Shown piece after piece: positions 31,847 through 40,520 of a stretch of DNA of 40,990 nucleotides. Below the pieces are notes generated by a model. The model was not told the origin of the DNA and did not search any database. It saw nothing but the letters and a program-made list of their open reading frames with translations. Origin of the DNA: Myxococcaceae bacterium. GTDB lineage: Bacteria > Myxococcota > Myxococcia > Myxococcales > Myxococcaceae. Position 1 is the first letter of the stretch, and each line of letters starts with the position of its first letter. The DNA is taken from positions 1 through 40,990 of the forward strand of contig JAEUJP010000190.1 in the NCBI GenBank assembly GCA_016793725.1, read 5' to 3'. A program made the translations under genes and the position numbers.

Positions 31847-33335
31847 CCCGTCGCCGCAGCACGGCGACCATCAGCGCGGGCAGCAGCGAAACCACCGAGC
31901 CGCAGCCACACCCCTGTGGCGGTGCGGCCTTCACCTCGAGCGGCGCGTTCGCCGGCATCAGCCCCGGCGCGGTCGCCGTCAGCGTCTGAACCCCGACGGC
32001 GAAGTCGCGGTAGTACACGCCGGTCGAAGAGCCGCCGCCCGCGAGCGTCACCGTGAACGGCTGGTCGGCCGGGTCTCCGAACTTCTGCAAGAAGCCGCCG
32101 CGCGCCGACGTGCTCGTGAACGTGATGGGCAGGTCGGCCGGCACCGGCACCTCGAGGTGGCTCGCGTTGCGCACGCTCACGGTGATGAGCGAGCTCGTCT
32201 CGCCGGCCTCGACGCTCAGCTCGGTCGTCACGAGCGCGAGCTCGAACGGGCCGGCGTTGGTCACGCCTCCGTCGGGGGCCACCGAGCCAGCGTCGAAGCC
32301 CTCGACCGCGCCCACCGTCACCATCGGAGCCGGCCGCACCACCTTGCGCAGCACGACGTCGTCGATGCGGTGCACGTTCGTCTGCCCGCCGGTGCCGGCG
32401 CCGAAGACGAGCTTGCGGTTCGCCTTGCTCCACGTGCGCGTGTGGTCGAGCACCACGCCGGCGTCGTCGAGCGAGACGGTCAGCCTGCCCTGGTGAAACT
32501 CGACCAGCAGGCCGTGCCACTCGTCATCTTCGGTGACGGGCGTGTCGTACTGCGCGTGGTGCTCGAAGTCTTCGCCCGCATCGGCGTCGAGCGTCGTCAC
32601 CACCGCGAGGTGGTTCGCCGTCGTCTCGAGAGGGCCCATGAAGCCGTCGACCTCGACCGCGTAGCCGCGCTGGTTCAGGGCGTGCGAGTTGCCCCGGCCG
32701 TCGTTGCCCGCGTGAAAAAAGCCGAGCGAAAGGCCGTCGGCGCCAGTGCCGCCTCCGACACGAAACCGAAACGAGACCGCCCACCCGTCTTCCCACGCCG
32801 GGTCGATGGTCGCGAACGTCGCGCCGGCCCCGAGCTGCGCCGCGGCCGTCGTGAGCCACAGCTCGCCTGCGTCGGGCTGCCACACGAGCTCGTTCGCGCG
32901 CGAGCCATCGAGGCGGAAGAGGTCTGACCACCGGCCACCATCTTCGGGGTCGGTGTCGAACGTGTCGTAGAAGAGGTTCACCGCCGCGGGGCTGCTCGTC
33001 GAGGCCGCCGTGACGCTGCCCGAGTACAGCCACAGCCGCGTGGTCGCCGTCACGCCCGGCACGCGCACCCAGAAGCGTGTCGCCGGCGTGCCACAGCCAG
33101 ACTCGAGCCAGTGCGGCAAGACGGTGACGCCGTCGGCCGAGGTGAAGCGCACATCGGGGCAGCCGGGCCGCGCACCCGCCGTGCCCGCGACGACGAGCAC
33201 CTGGAAGTCGCTGAGCGCCGTGGCGTGGCTCACGTCGACCGCCTGCCGCTGCGCGAAGCCGGGCAGCCACTGCGCCCACGCCGAGCTCGAGACCAGCACC
33301 AGCGACACGACGGCGGCGCGCATCAGACGGCGCAT
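31815..33335 (-). CDS. DUF2341 surface protein with MYXO-CTERM sorting tail
   Basis: The product has 506 residues. A signal peptide (MRRLMRAAVVSLVLVSSSAWAQ) precedes a DUF2341-like domain (QAVDVSHATALSDFQVLVVA to TRLWLYSGS). Next comes a concanavalin-like lectin/glucanase-type sandwich (NLFYDTFDTDPEDGGRW to IDDVVLRKVV), then an Ig-like region (residues 365-465). The C-terminus is GCGCGSVVSLLPALMVAVLR followed by an Arg cluster. This is the MYXO-CTERM type: a Cys motif, a membrane helix and arginines, and such proteins are sorted to the surface of Myxococcota. Ten further residues after the arginines are unusual and are encoded inside the 3' end of the OPT gene. Met5 (33323) is an alternative start. 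Binding to a polysaccharide is plausible but not shown. Confidence 0.82.
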   Translation of the reverse strand: MRRLMRAAVVSLVLVSSSAWAQWLPGFAQRQAVDVSHATALSDFQVLVVAGTAGARPGCPDVRFTSADGVTVLPHWLESGCGTPATRFWVRVPGVTATTRLWLYSGSVTAASTSSPAAVNLFYDTFDTDPEDGGRWSDLFRLDGSRANELVWQPDAGELWLTTAAAQLGAGATFATIDPAWEDGWAVSFRFRVGGGTGADGLSLGFFHAGNDGRGNSHALNQRGYAVEVDGFMGPLETTANHLAVVTTLDADAGEDFEHHAQYDTPVTEDDEWHGLLVEFHQGRLTVSLDDAGVVLDHTRTWSKANRKLVFGAGTGGQTNVHRIDDVVLRKVVRPAPMVTVGAVEGFDAGSVAPDGGVTNAGPFELALVTTELSVEAGETSSLITVSVRNASHLEVPVPADLPITFTSTSARGGFLQKFGDPADQPFTVTLAGGGSSTGVYYRDFAVGVQTLTATAPGLMPANAPLEVKAAPPQGCGCGSVVSLLPALMVAVLRRRASRSESPSAR

Positions 33336-33362
33336 TGTAGGCCGACCCCGTTAACGTTGTGC

Positions 33363-34277
33363 ATGGCAGTCGACGTGCTCGTCATCGGCGGAGCCAACAC
33401 CGATTTTCTGGTGAAGGGCTCGAAGCTCCCCACCGTCGGCGAGACCGTCGAGGGAGACACCTACTACTCGGGCCCCGGCGGCAAGGGCGCGAACCAGGCC
33501 GTCGCCGCCGCTCGGCTGGGTGCGAAGGTCGCGTTCGTGGGCCGCGTCGGGGCCGACACGCGCGGGGCCGAGCTGGTGTCGGCGCTGGCCGCCGAAGGCA
33601 TCGATGTGTCGCACGTGCTCCACGACCCGCTCGGCGTCACGGGCGCGGCCCTGGTGATGGTCGAGGGCAGAGGCCAGAAGCAGATTCACACCGCGCCGGG
33701 GGCGAACCTGCTCGTCACGGTGCGCGACGTCGTGGCGGCAGCCGACCTGTTCGCCGAGGCGAAGGTGGTGCTGCTGCAGCTCGAGGTGCCGCAGGCCGCG
33801 GTCGAGACGGCGGTGCGGCTCGCGAACGCCGCCGGGGCGCGCGTCGTGCTCGACCCTGCCCCGCCGCGAGAGCTGCCCGACTCGCTGCTCCGGGGCGTGC
33901 ACGTGATTCGCCCGAACGTCGCCGAGGCCCGCGCGCTCACCGGCGTCGAGGTGCATGACCGCGCGTCGGCGGCGAAGGCCGGCCACCAGCTGCGCGAGCG
34001 CGGCGCGAAGTTCGCCGTCGTCGGAGCGCCGGGCGGCAACCTGCTGGTCGGCCCGAACCTCGAGCGCTGGTTCGCGGAGCTCGAGATCGAGCCTGTCGAC
34101 GCGACCGGCGCAGGCGATGCGATGGCCGGCGCGCTCGCCGCCGAGCTCGCCGCGGGGCACGGCCTCGAGGCCGCGTGTGAGGTGGCGACCGCCGCCGCCG
34201 CGTTCAAGACGATGCGGCTCGGGGCGCAGCCGGGGCTGCCGCACCGGGCCGAGCTCGAGGTCTTTCGCACGCGGTAG
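33363..34277 (+). CDS. rbsK: Ribokinase-family sugar kinase
   Basis: The product has 304 residues. It is a PfkB/ribokinase-family enzyme that transfers phosphate from ATP to a sugar hydroxyl, most likely D-ribose to ribose 5-phosphate. It has the N-terminal VLVIGGANTDF, the sugar-binding GPGGKGANQAVAAARLGAKV, and VIRPNVAEARALTGV. The C-terminal anion-hole motif DATGAGDAMAGALAAELA contains catalytic Asp252. The length and motif order match RbsK, but other sugar specificities in the family (deoxyribose, nucleosides) remain possible. ATG 33363 lies only 27 bp from the divergent DUF2341 gene, so its promoter must overlap that coding start. A clear terminator follows at 34293. Confidence 0.85.
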   Translation: MAVDVLVIGGANTDFLVKGSKLPTVGETVEGDTYYSGPGGKGANQAVAAARLGAKVAFVGRVGADTRGAELVSALAAEGIDVSHVLHDPLGVTGAALVMVEGRGQKQIHTAPGANLLVTVRDVVAAADLFAEAKVVLLQLEVPQAAVETAVRLANAAGARVVLDPAPPRELPDSLLRGVHVIRPNVAEARALTGVEVHDRASAAKAGHQLRERGAKFAVVGAPGGNLLVGPNLERWFAELEIEPVDATGAGDAMAGALAAELAAGHGLEAACEVATAAAAFKTMRLGAQPGLPHRAELEVFRTR

Positions 34278-34292
34278 GCGCGGTTGAATATT

Positions 34293-34312
34293 CGGGCGGC
34301 CGGCCCGTTTTT
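34293..34312 (+). terminator. Intrinsic terminator of the ribokinase gene
   Basis: The stem CGGGC (34293-34297) pairs with GCCCG (34303-34307) around the loop GGCCG, followed directly by five T residues (34308-34312). It lies 15 bp after the ribokinase stop and only 6 bp before the next ATG (34319). Confidence 0.6.
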
Positions 34313-34318
34313 CGACGC

Positions 34319-35164
34319 ATGTTCCCCCGTCTCGTCTCGCTCGGGTTGTTGTTGTCGGCCGGCGCGTTCGCTCAAGACTCCGACCTCGACGGCGATGGCG
34401 ACATCGACGCCGACGACTGGCAGGCGGTGGCGCCGCCGCTGCCTGAAGACGACGGCTCGAGCGACTGGGCGCAGTGGCCGGCCGAGCAGGCGCCGGCGCA
34501 GGCTCCGACGCAGGCGCAGTTCGAGGCGCAGCTGTCGCCGTACGGTGCCTGGTACGAAGAGCCCGGCGTCGGCCGCGTGTGGCAGCCCGCTCCGGCCGTG
34601 GTCGGGGGCGACTTCGTGCCGTACACCACCGGCGGCCAGTGGGTGGCGACGACCGGCGGCTGGCAGTTCGCCACGACGTATGGGTTCGGCTCGATGCCGT
34701 ACCACTACGGCCGCTGGCACCGGTCGCCGCGCTACGGCTGGGTGTGGTGGCCGCACACGCAGTGGGCGCCGGCGTGGGTCGACTGGCGCTACAACAGCAT
34801 GGGCAACGTCGCGTGGGCGCCGCTGGCGCCTCCGGGCTTCAGCGTTCGGTTCTCGACCGGCGCGCCCGCGTGGAGCTTCGCGTACGGCCGCTACCGCCGC
34901 CCGTACGTGCAGAGCTTCTCGTGGGGCCGCTACGGCGGGTGGCACCGCGGCTACGTCGGGCGCAACTCCGGCGGGTACCGCGGCTACGGCGGCTATCGCG
35001 GCGGGTACGACGGCTACCGGGGCTACGGCGGCTACCGCGGCGGCGGTGGGTATGGCGGCGGGTATCGGCGCGGCGGCGGCGGCGGGTACCACCACGCGCA
35101 GCCGGCGAACCCCGGCCGGGGCGGCGGGGGTGGCCGGGGCTTCGGTCGCGGCCGGGGCCGGTAG
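34319..35164 (+). CDS. Secreted Gly/Tyr/Arg-rich protein, DUF6600-like
   Basis: The product has 281 residues. A signal peptide (MFPRLVSLGLLLSAGAFA) is followed by a Ca-binding-like loop (DSDLDGDGDIDADDW) similar to a dockerin or EF-hand half. The core (residues 75-190) is rich in Trp and Tyr with segments such as YHYGRWHRSPRYGWVWWP and APAWVDWRYNSMGNVAWAPL, resembling DUF6600-type periplasmic proteins. The last 80 residues are a low-complexity GYRGYGG/GGGG tail ending in GFGRGRGR. The function is unknown; the make-up suggests an envelope or extracellular structural protein. There is no ribosome binding site, and a terminator stands just ahead of the ATG. Confidence 0.78.
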   Translation: MFPRLVSLGLLLSAGAFAQDSDLDGDGDIDADDWQAVAPPLPEDDGSSDWAQWPAEQAPAQAPTQAQFEAQLSPYGAWYEEPGVGRVWQPAPAVVGGDFVPYTTGGQWVATTGGWQFATTYGFGSMPYHYGRWHRSPRYGWVWWPHTQWAPAWVDWRYNSMGNVAWAPLAPPGFSVRFSTGAPAWSFAYGRYRRPYVQSFSWGRYGGWHRGYVGRNSGGYRGYGGYRGGYDGYRGYGGYRGGGGYGGGYRRGGGGGYHHAQPANPGRGGGGGRGFGRGRGR

Positions 35165-35177
35165 CCCCGCGCCTCTG

Positions 35178-35210
35178 GCGCGGAAACGGGAGTGCAGCGA
35201 CCAGAAACTC
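35178..35210 (-). repeat. Third copy of the 33-bp dispersed repeat (inverted)
   Basis: The complement of this stretch matches 31 of 33 positions of the repeat at 19181-19255 (differences at 35193 and 35209). As in the other copies, a GC hairpin (CGCGCC-TCT-GGCGCG) adjoins it. It sits in the 44-bp gap between two convergent genes and touches the stop codon of the FG-GAP gene. Confidence 0.8.
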
Positions 35211-38200
35211 AGAAGTCGAGCGGCACGATGAACGCGGCGCCGTTGGCGGTGCCCGAGCGGTAGCTGACGGGCGCGCCGACGCCGAGCGTCGCAGGCAGGC
35301 CGGCGCCACCGGGGAAGAGCGACAGGTCTTGCCCGAAGAGGCCGCGCTCGCGGTGATCGCCGACGAGGGTGAGCGCCGACTCGCGGGGCCCGTTCAAGCC
35401 GGGGCCGCCCGCGAAGACGAACACGGCGCCGCTGCCGTCGCCGTTGACGTTGGCGCCCGGCGCGCCGACGACGAGATCGACGACGCCGTCGCCGGTGAGG
35501 TCGACGTTGCCGTGCAGGGCGCGGCCGAGCTGGGGGGCGCGCTCACCGTACATGACGGGAATCGGAGTGAGCGTGTCGCCGACGGCGCCGACGAGCACGC
35601 CGCCCACCGCGGGCCGCCGCGCGAGCAGCTGGGCGACGTCGAAGAGCAGCACGGTCGGCTGCGCGACGCCGAGGTACGGGTAGAGGCGCGCGCTGATGGC
35701 GACGAACGAGCGCGCGTCGCCGAGCACGCGGCCGGCGAAGGCGACGCCGAAGCCGAGCTGCATCGAGTTGAGGCCGACCTCGGGCTCGCCCGAGATGCGC
35801 AAGAAGGTGGGCACGGTGTGCGAGCCACACGCGCCGGCCGCCGAGGCGCCGAACACGATGACGACGCCGTTCGGGGTCTGCAGCGGGTCGGGCGTCACCC
35901 CGAGGTTGATGGTGCCGTAGCGCACGGCGACCTCGTCGCAGCCGTCGTTGTCGAGGTCGCCGAGCGGCACGGGCCCGTACGTGTTGCCGGGCGTCGCAGG
36001 CAGCGAATACGTCGACCCGCACGCAGCGGTGAGCTTCGCGAGCGTGGGGTCGTCGAGGCCGCGGCCCGAAAAAATCTCGAGCCCCGACGTGCGCGTGACG
36101 GCGAGGTCTTCTTTGTCGTCGTTGTCGAAGTCGAAGCCGCCCGCGATGCCGGTGCGCGAGAGCGCGGCGCGCGTGCAGCTGCCGGCGTCACAGCCGGCGA
36201 TGGCGGCGCCGGCCCACACGCGAAACGCCTCGCGGCTGGTGCCGTCGGCGGCGACGGTGTGAACGCTGACGCCGCCGAGCGTGGCGCCGGCGAGGCAGCC
36301 GCCGCCGCCGTCGAGCTGCGCGTAGTCGGTGTTCGTGGCGGTGGGCTGCTGAAAGCCGGGCACGGCGACGGCGAAGTCTTGCCGGCCGTCGCCGTCGAAG
36401 TCGGTGAACGCGACGTCGAACGCGGCGGCGCGGCCGCCGAAGCGCGGGGCGGCGCCGGCGTCGGGGCGGTAGAACGTGACGGCGCCCTCGTGTACGAGGC
36501 GCGGGCTCGCGCCCTGCCCGAGCTCGTACGCGGTAGCCTGGCCGACGAGGGTGTCGCCGCCGAAGCCGTTCGGGTCGGGGCCGCTGTAGCCGGGCGCGCC
36601 GACGAGCGCGCGCACCTTGCCGGCGCTGGCGGCGACGCGAACGGCGAGGCCGAACTGCTCGCTCGCGACCCTGGCGGGCAGGTCGGCCGACGTGACGGCC
36701 CACGACGCGAGCGGGCCCGAGCCGAGCAGCGCGTCGACGCGGCCGGTGAAGTCGCCGTGCTGGGTGTTCGCGCGCGAGGCGAGCGAGACGATGCCGCGCG
36801 CGGTGCCGGGGGCCCACGCGGCCACCGCGGTGCCGAGCACGGAGCCGCGGGCGGCGGTGCGCGAGTCGAGCGGGCGGTTCGCGACGCCGCTCACGAGCGG
36901 GTAGACGAGCAGCTTGCCGGCGTTCGTGGCGTTCATGGGGCCGGCGGCGTACGGGGCGCCGAGCACGAGCTCGAGGCCGGGCTGGCCGTCGACGTCGGCG
37001 ACGGCGAACGAGCGGCCGGCCTGAATGCCGCCCTGGTCGCCGTAGATGCGGGCGAAGGCGGCCGTGCGGTCGACGAACGCCGGCAGGGTGACGGTGCCGC
37101 CGGTGGCGGGTCGGCCGGTGAGGTCGAAGAACAGGGCGCCGCCGGCGTTGGCGCCGCCCGGGGTGCCGGCATCGATCATGGCGAGGTTCGGGCTGTCGGT
37201 GCGCTCGAGCGAGATCATGAGCAGCGCGGGCTGGCCGTTGGTGGCGGGCACCACGGCGAGGCGGCCGTTGCCTTCGTCGCCGTCGGCGAGGTTCGCGGGC
37301 AGCACGTAGAGGTCGGGCCGCTCGGGGAAGCGCGGCGCAGCCTCGCGGGCGAAGTGAACGCCGATGGCGAGCTGGGCGCGCTGCACGCCGCCGTCGCCGG
37401 CGGGGGGCTGCATGGCGCCGAGCGACGCGATGTCGGCGCGGCCGTCGCCGTTCAGGTCACCGACGGCGAGGCCGCGGCCGAAGCGCAGGTTGGTGCGCGC
37501 GGTGAACGTGCCGTCGCCCGCGGTGTCCCACCCGCCGAGGCGAATCGAACCCTCGTTCGCGATCTCTTGCCCCGGCGTGGCGAGAAACACGTCGACGATG
37601 CCGCGGGCGGCGATGCCGGCGACCGGGGCGAGGTCTGAGCCGGGGCCGCCGACGATGAGGTCTTCATCGCCGTCGCCGTCGACGTCGGCGATCGCGATGG
37701 CCGCGCCGAACAGCGCGTTGCGGGTGAGGCCCGAGATGGGGTCGCGCATGCGCTTCGGGCCTTCGGCGGTGAAGCGGTAGAGGAACACGGCGCCCGAGTC
37801 GGCGCCGGTGATGTCGGCGCCCGGCGCGCTGATGGCGAGCTCGTCTTTGCCGTCGCCGTCGAGGTCGCCGGCGGCCATGACCGCGCCGAGCTGCGACGTG
37901 TCGGTCTCGCCGGTGATGACCCAGGTGGGCGCCATCGGCAGACCGGTCGCCGAGCCCTTGAAGACGAACACGGCGCCTCCCGAGGGCTTCGCGAGGTCGC
38001 TCTCGGGCACGCCGACGGCGACGTCTTGAATCATGTCACCGTCGAAGTCGCCGGTGACGATGTTGCCGACGTCGGTGAGGCGGCCGTGCGGTCGCGTCAG
38101 CCGCTGCAGCTCTTCGAGCACGCGCACCGAGAGTGTGGTCGTCTCGTTCGTGAAGGTGTCTCTGCCGCTGAGCACGGCGGTGCCGGTGTCGCCGTCGGCG

Positions 38201-38895
38201 GCGGTGAACGTCGAGCCCGTGACGGTGCCGGGGCCGCTCGTCTTGGTCCACGTGACGACGCCGGTGCCGTCGCTCACGCCGAGCGGCACGCTCGCGCCTG
38301 CGGGCACGGCGAGGCGGGCCGGCGCGGCGCGAAAGGTGGCGGTGGTGCTGACGCGAAACTGGAGCACCGCCTGCTCGCCGCTGCCCAGGTCTTCGACCTC
38401 GATGAGGTCGAGGCCCTGCGATGCGCCCGCGGTGTAGACGCCCGCCTGGGTGATGGAGCCGCCCGACGCCATCGCCTGCGGCGTGTAGCGCGCGGTGCCG
38501 AGCAGGCCGTTCGTGACGACGGTGAAGCTCGTGCCGGGGCGCACGGTGGCGTGCACCGGCGAGACGTCGAACGCCGCGCGCACGTCGAGGGTGAGGGTCG
38601 CCGTGTTGCCGCAGTCGTCGGAGGCGGTCAGCGTGTCCATCGCCGGGGTCGGGCCGGCGACGAAGCGGGCGCCGCGCACCTCGCCGCCGCTGCCGCCCAT
38701 GGCGACCGAATACGTGTAGCGGCCGCTGCCGCCGGTCGCGGTCAGCGTGGTGGCGCCGTTGACGCGAACGAGCGGCGGGCTCGCCTTGACGGCCATCGCC
38801 TTGAGGCCCTCACACTCGTCGATGGGGTCGGGGGGCGGCTCGACGACGGTCACGTCGCACGCGGCGAGGAGCAGAAACGGAAGAAGACGTCTCAT
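35209..38895 (-). CDS. FG-GAP (integrin-like) repeat lipoprotein
   Basis: The product has 1228 residues. ATG 38895 gives a lipoprotein signal (MRRLLPFLLLAAC, Cys13) and overlaps the stop of the cytochrome gene (ATGA). Residues about 30-290 form Ig-like/Big-type beta domains (VRVNGATTLTATGGSGRYTY and similar). The rest is a propeller of FG-GAP repeats with Ca-binding loops, for example GDFDGDMIQDVAVGVPESD, GDLDGDGKDELAISAPGAD, ADVDGDGDEDLIVGGPGSD, GDLDNDGCDEVAVRYG and VDLTGDGVVDLVVGAPGAN. About nine such units are visible. Integrin-like propellers bind proteins or glycans in a calcium-dependent way. It is probably outer-membrane anchored and surface exposed. Much longer readings upstream on this strand are shadows. 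Confidence 0.88.
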   Translation of the reverse strand: MRRLLPFLLLAACDVTVVEPPPDPIDECEGLKAMAVKASPPLVRVNGATTLTATGGSGRYTYSVAMGGSGGEVRGARFVAGPTPAMDTLTASDDCGNTATLTLDVRAAFDVSPVHATVRPGTSFTVVTNGLLGTARYTPQAMASGGSITQAGVYTAGASQGLDLIEVEDLGSGEQAVLQFRVSTTATFRAAPARLAVPAGASVPLGVSDGTGVVTWTKTSGPGTVTGSTFTAADGDTGTAVLSGRDTFTNETTTLSVRVLEELQRLTRPHGRLTDVGNIVTGDFDGDMIQDVAVGVPESDLAKPSGGAVFVFKGSATGLPMAPTWVITGETDTSQLGAVMAAGDLDGDGKDELAISAPGADITGADSGAVFLYRFTAEGPKRMRDPISGLTRNALFGAAIAIADVDGDGDEDLIVGGPGSDLAPVAGIAARGIVDVFLATPGQEIANEGSIRLGGWDTAGDGTFTARTNLRFGRGLAVGDLNGDGRADIASLGAMQPPAGDGGVQRAQLAIGVHFAREAAPRFPERPDLYVLPANLADGDEGNGRLAVVPATNGQPALLMISLERTDSPNLAMIDAGTPGGANAGGALFFDLTGRPATGGTVTLPAFVDRTAAFARIYGDQGGIQAGRSFAVADVDGQPGLELVLGAPYAAGPMNATNAGKLLVYPLVSGVANRPLDSRTAARGSVLGTAVAAWAPGTARGIVSLASRANTQHGDFTGRVDALLGSGPLASWAVTSADLPARVASEQFGLAVRVAASAGKVRALVGAPGYSGPDPNGFGGDTLVGQATAYELGQGASPRLVHEGAVTFYRPDAGAAPRFGGRAAAFDVAFTDFDGDGRQDFAVAVPGFQQPTATNTDYAQLDGGGGCLAGATLGGVSVHTVAADGTSREAFRVWAGAAIAGCDAGSCTRAALSRTGIAGGFDFDNDDKEDLAVTRTSGLEIFSGRGLDDPTLAKLTAACGSTYSLPATPGNTYGPVPLGDLDNDGCDEVAVRYGTINLGVTPDPLQTPNGVVIVFGASAAGACGSHTVPTFLRISGEPEVGLNSMQLGFGVAFAGRVLGDARSFVAISARLYPYLGVAQPTVLLFDVAQLLARRPAVGGVLVGAVGDTLTPIPVMYGERAPQLGRALHGNVDLTGDGVVDLVVGAPGANVNGDGSGAVFVFAGGPGLNGPRESALTLVGDHRERGLFGQDLSLFPGGAGLPATLGVGAPVSYRSGTANGAAFIVPLDF

Positions 38896-40427
38896 TGCAG
38901 CATGCCTCCGTTCACCCAGCGGGCGATCTTCTGGATGAACGAGGGGTCGAGCGGCCCGTCGGCCGGCATGCGCTTGTCTTTGACGGCGTTGACGATGACC
39001 TGGGCGTTCGTCTGCCACAGCGCATAGGTGGTGAGGTCGCGGCCGGGGCCCTCGGTGTGGCAGTTCGCGCAGCGCGCCTCGAAGATGGGCTGAATGTCGG
39101 TGGCGAACGAGACGGTGCCCATCGCGCCCGACTGAAGCGTGAAGTGCACGGCGCGCTTCGCGAGCACCCCGCCGGGGTAGCGCGCGGTGGCGGTGATGCG
39201 GTGCTGGCCGTCGGGCAGCGTGATGAACGACGCAGGCCGCACTGCGCCGCCGGCCTCGCGGCCGCCCATCGAGAAGTAGAGCGTGTTCGCGAGCCGGCCT
39301 TCGCCGGGCAGCGCCGCCATCACGTTCACCTCGGTCTCGAGGCCGTCGTCGACTTGAAAGAACACGCCCTCGGGCTGAGCGCTGAGCGGTACGAGCGCGA
39401 CGATGGGCGCCTCGGTGCCGTACACCTTCTCGTTCTGGAAGAGGCCCTGCACGCGCGGCGTCATGCCGTCGGTGACCGCGAGCGTGGCCTCGCCCGCACG
39501 CACCCAGGCGGCGCCGGCGGCGTCGGTGGCGAGCAGCGTGGGCACGGCGGCGAGCCCGCGCGCTTCGCCCCACGAGGCGGCGTCGCCGTCGTAGCGGAAC
39601 AGGCCGTCGCCGGCGCGGAGCCACAAGATGCGCCCGGCGGCCTTGAGCTCTTTCGGAGCCTTCGGCAGCTCGTACGGTGCCCAGACGGCGTTGTGAAAGC
39701 GCCACAACTTCTTCTGCGTGATGGCCCACAGCTCGCCGGGCGAGGCGGCGCTCGGCGTGAGGCCCGCGAGCGCGGTGATGCCGCCCATGAGGTCGGGGCT
39801 CAGCATGCGGCTGTCTTTGATGGTGAAGGCGGTCGCGCCGGTGCGCTCGGCGTAGCTGAGCTTCTCGCCGCGCGCGAACCAGACCGAGAGCGCGCCGTTG
39901 TGGCCGGGGCCGATGGCGAGCGCGTTGATGCCGGTGATGCTCTGGCCCTCTTCTTTCAGCTCCGAGAGGGCGCCGCCCTCGAGCTTGAAGAGGCCGCTCG
40001 AGTGGGCGAGCCAGGCGACCCCGTTGTCGCCGACGGCGGTGGCGACGAGACCGTCGGCGGGCAGCACCTCGCGCCACGGCGGCGCGATCAGCCAGCCGCT
40101 CTCGGCGACGAACAGGCCCTTGCTGGTGGCGACGACCGACGAGAACGGCCCGAGGGGCCACACGGCGCTGGCGGGGCCGGGCGCGACAGGGTTGCCGGGG
40201 TGGCTCTCGAGCAGGTACGCGGTGCCGTCGATGCGCACGCGCACCGGCCGGCCCGAGACGTCGAGAAAGACGCCGCCGCCGCGCTCGTCGGCGAAGCTCG
40301 GCGAGGCCTGAAGCGCCATCGGGGTCGAGAGGGTCGAGACGTCGAACGGGGTGGGGACGAGCGTCTCACCGACATTGCCGCCGCACGCAACGAGCGCGGT
40401 GGCGAGCCAGACATTTACGGCACGCAT
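38892..40427 (-). CDS. Lipoprotein with beta-propeller-like region and C-terminal cytochrome c domain
   Basis: The product has 511 residues. The lipoprotein signal is MRAVNVWLATALVAC (Cys15). Residues 40-330 contain repeated short Trp/Gly-rich blocks (GVAWLAHSSGLFKLEGG, RILWLRAGDGLFRYDGD, AAWVRAGEATLAVTDG) like two-component-regulator or YVTN-type propeller blades. Residues 440-511 form a small c-type cytochrome: the heme-binding CANCH is at 453-457 and a likely axial Met487 lies in DKRMPADGPLDP. The DIQPIFEARCANCHTEG context is common in surface proteins of this kind. It is translationally coupled to the FG-GAP gene. Electron transfer or sensing at the cell surface is possible but inferred. 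Confidence 0.85.
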   Translation of the reverse strand: MRAVNVWLATALVACGGNVGETLVPTPFDVSTLSTPMALQASPSFADERGGGVFLDVSGRPVRVRIDGTAYLLESHPGNPVAPGPASAVWPLGPFSSVVATSKGLFVAESGWLIAPPWREVLPADGLVATAVGDNGVAWLAHSSGLFKLEGGALSELKEEGQSITGINALAIGPGHNGALSVWFARGEKLSYAERTGATAFTIKDSRMLSPDLMGGITALAGLTPSAASPGELWAITQKKLWRFHNAVWAPYELPKAPKELKAAGRILWLRAGDGLFRYDGDAASWGEARGLAAVPTLLATDAAGAAWVRAGEATLAVTDGMTPRVQGLFQNEKVYGTEAPIVALVPLSAQPEGVFFQVDDGLETEVNVMAALPGEGRLANTLYFSMGGREAGGAVRPASFITLPDGQHRITATARYPGGVLAKRAVHFTLQSGAMGTVSFATDIQPIFEARCANCHTEGPGRDLTTYALWQTNAQVIVNAVKDKRMPADGPLDPSFIQKIARWVNGGMLQ

Positions 40428-40489
40428 GGGCGAGCGAGACTAGCCCGCCCGCACTCAAACGCCCATGGGCGATGAACGCCTACCCGCCT

Positions 40490-40503
40490 GCCCGAATTCG
40501 GGC
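40490..40503. terminator. Palindromic hairpin between leftward genes
   Basis: GCCCGAATTCGGGC is a perfect 14-bp palindrome 18 bp after the stop of the gene entering from the right. A second short palindrome, GCCCATGGGC, lies at 40461-40470. Neither is followed by a T-run, so termination is only possible, not clear. Confidence 0.3.
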
Positions 40504-40520
40504 TTCGCGGCCCCCGGCCT

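Noticed and set aside
28936..31989. 1017-codon open frame on the plus strand
   Set aside because: It spans three real genes on both strands and has no domain; Arg/Gly/Ala-rich composition marks it as a shadow of the OPT gene and its neighbours.
34474..37638. 1054-codon plus-strand open frame
   Set aside because: It overlaps the Gly-rich protein and the FG-GAP gene, where Ca-binding repeats on the minus strand leave no doubt about the coding frame.
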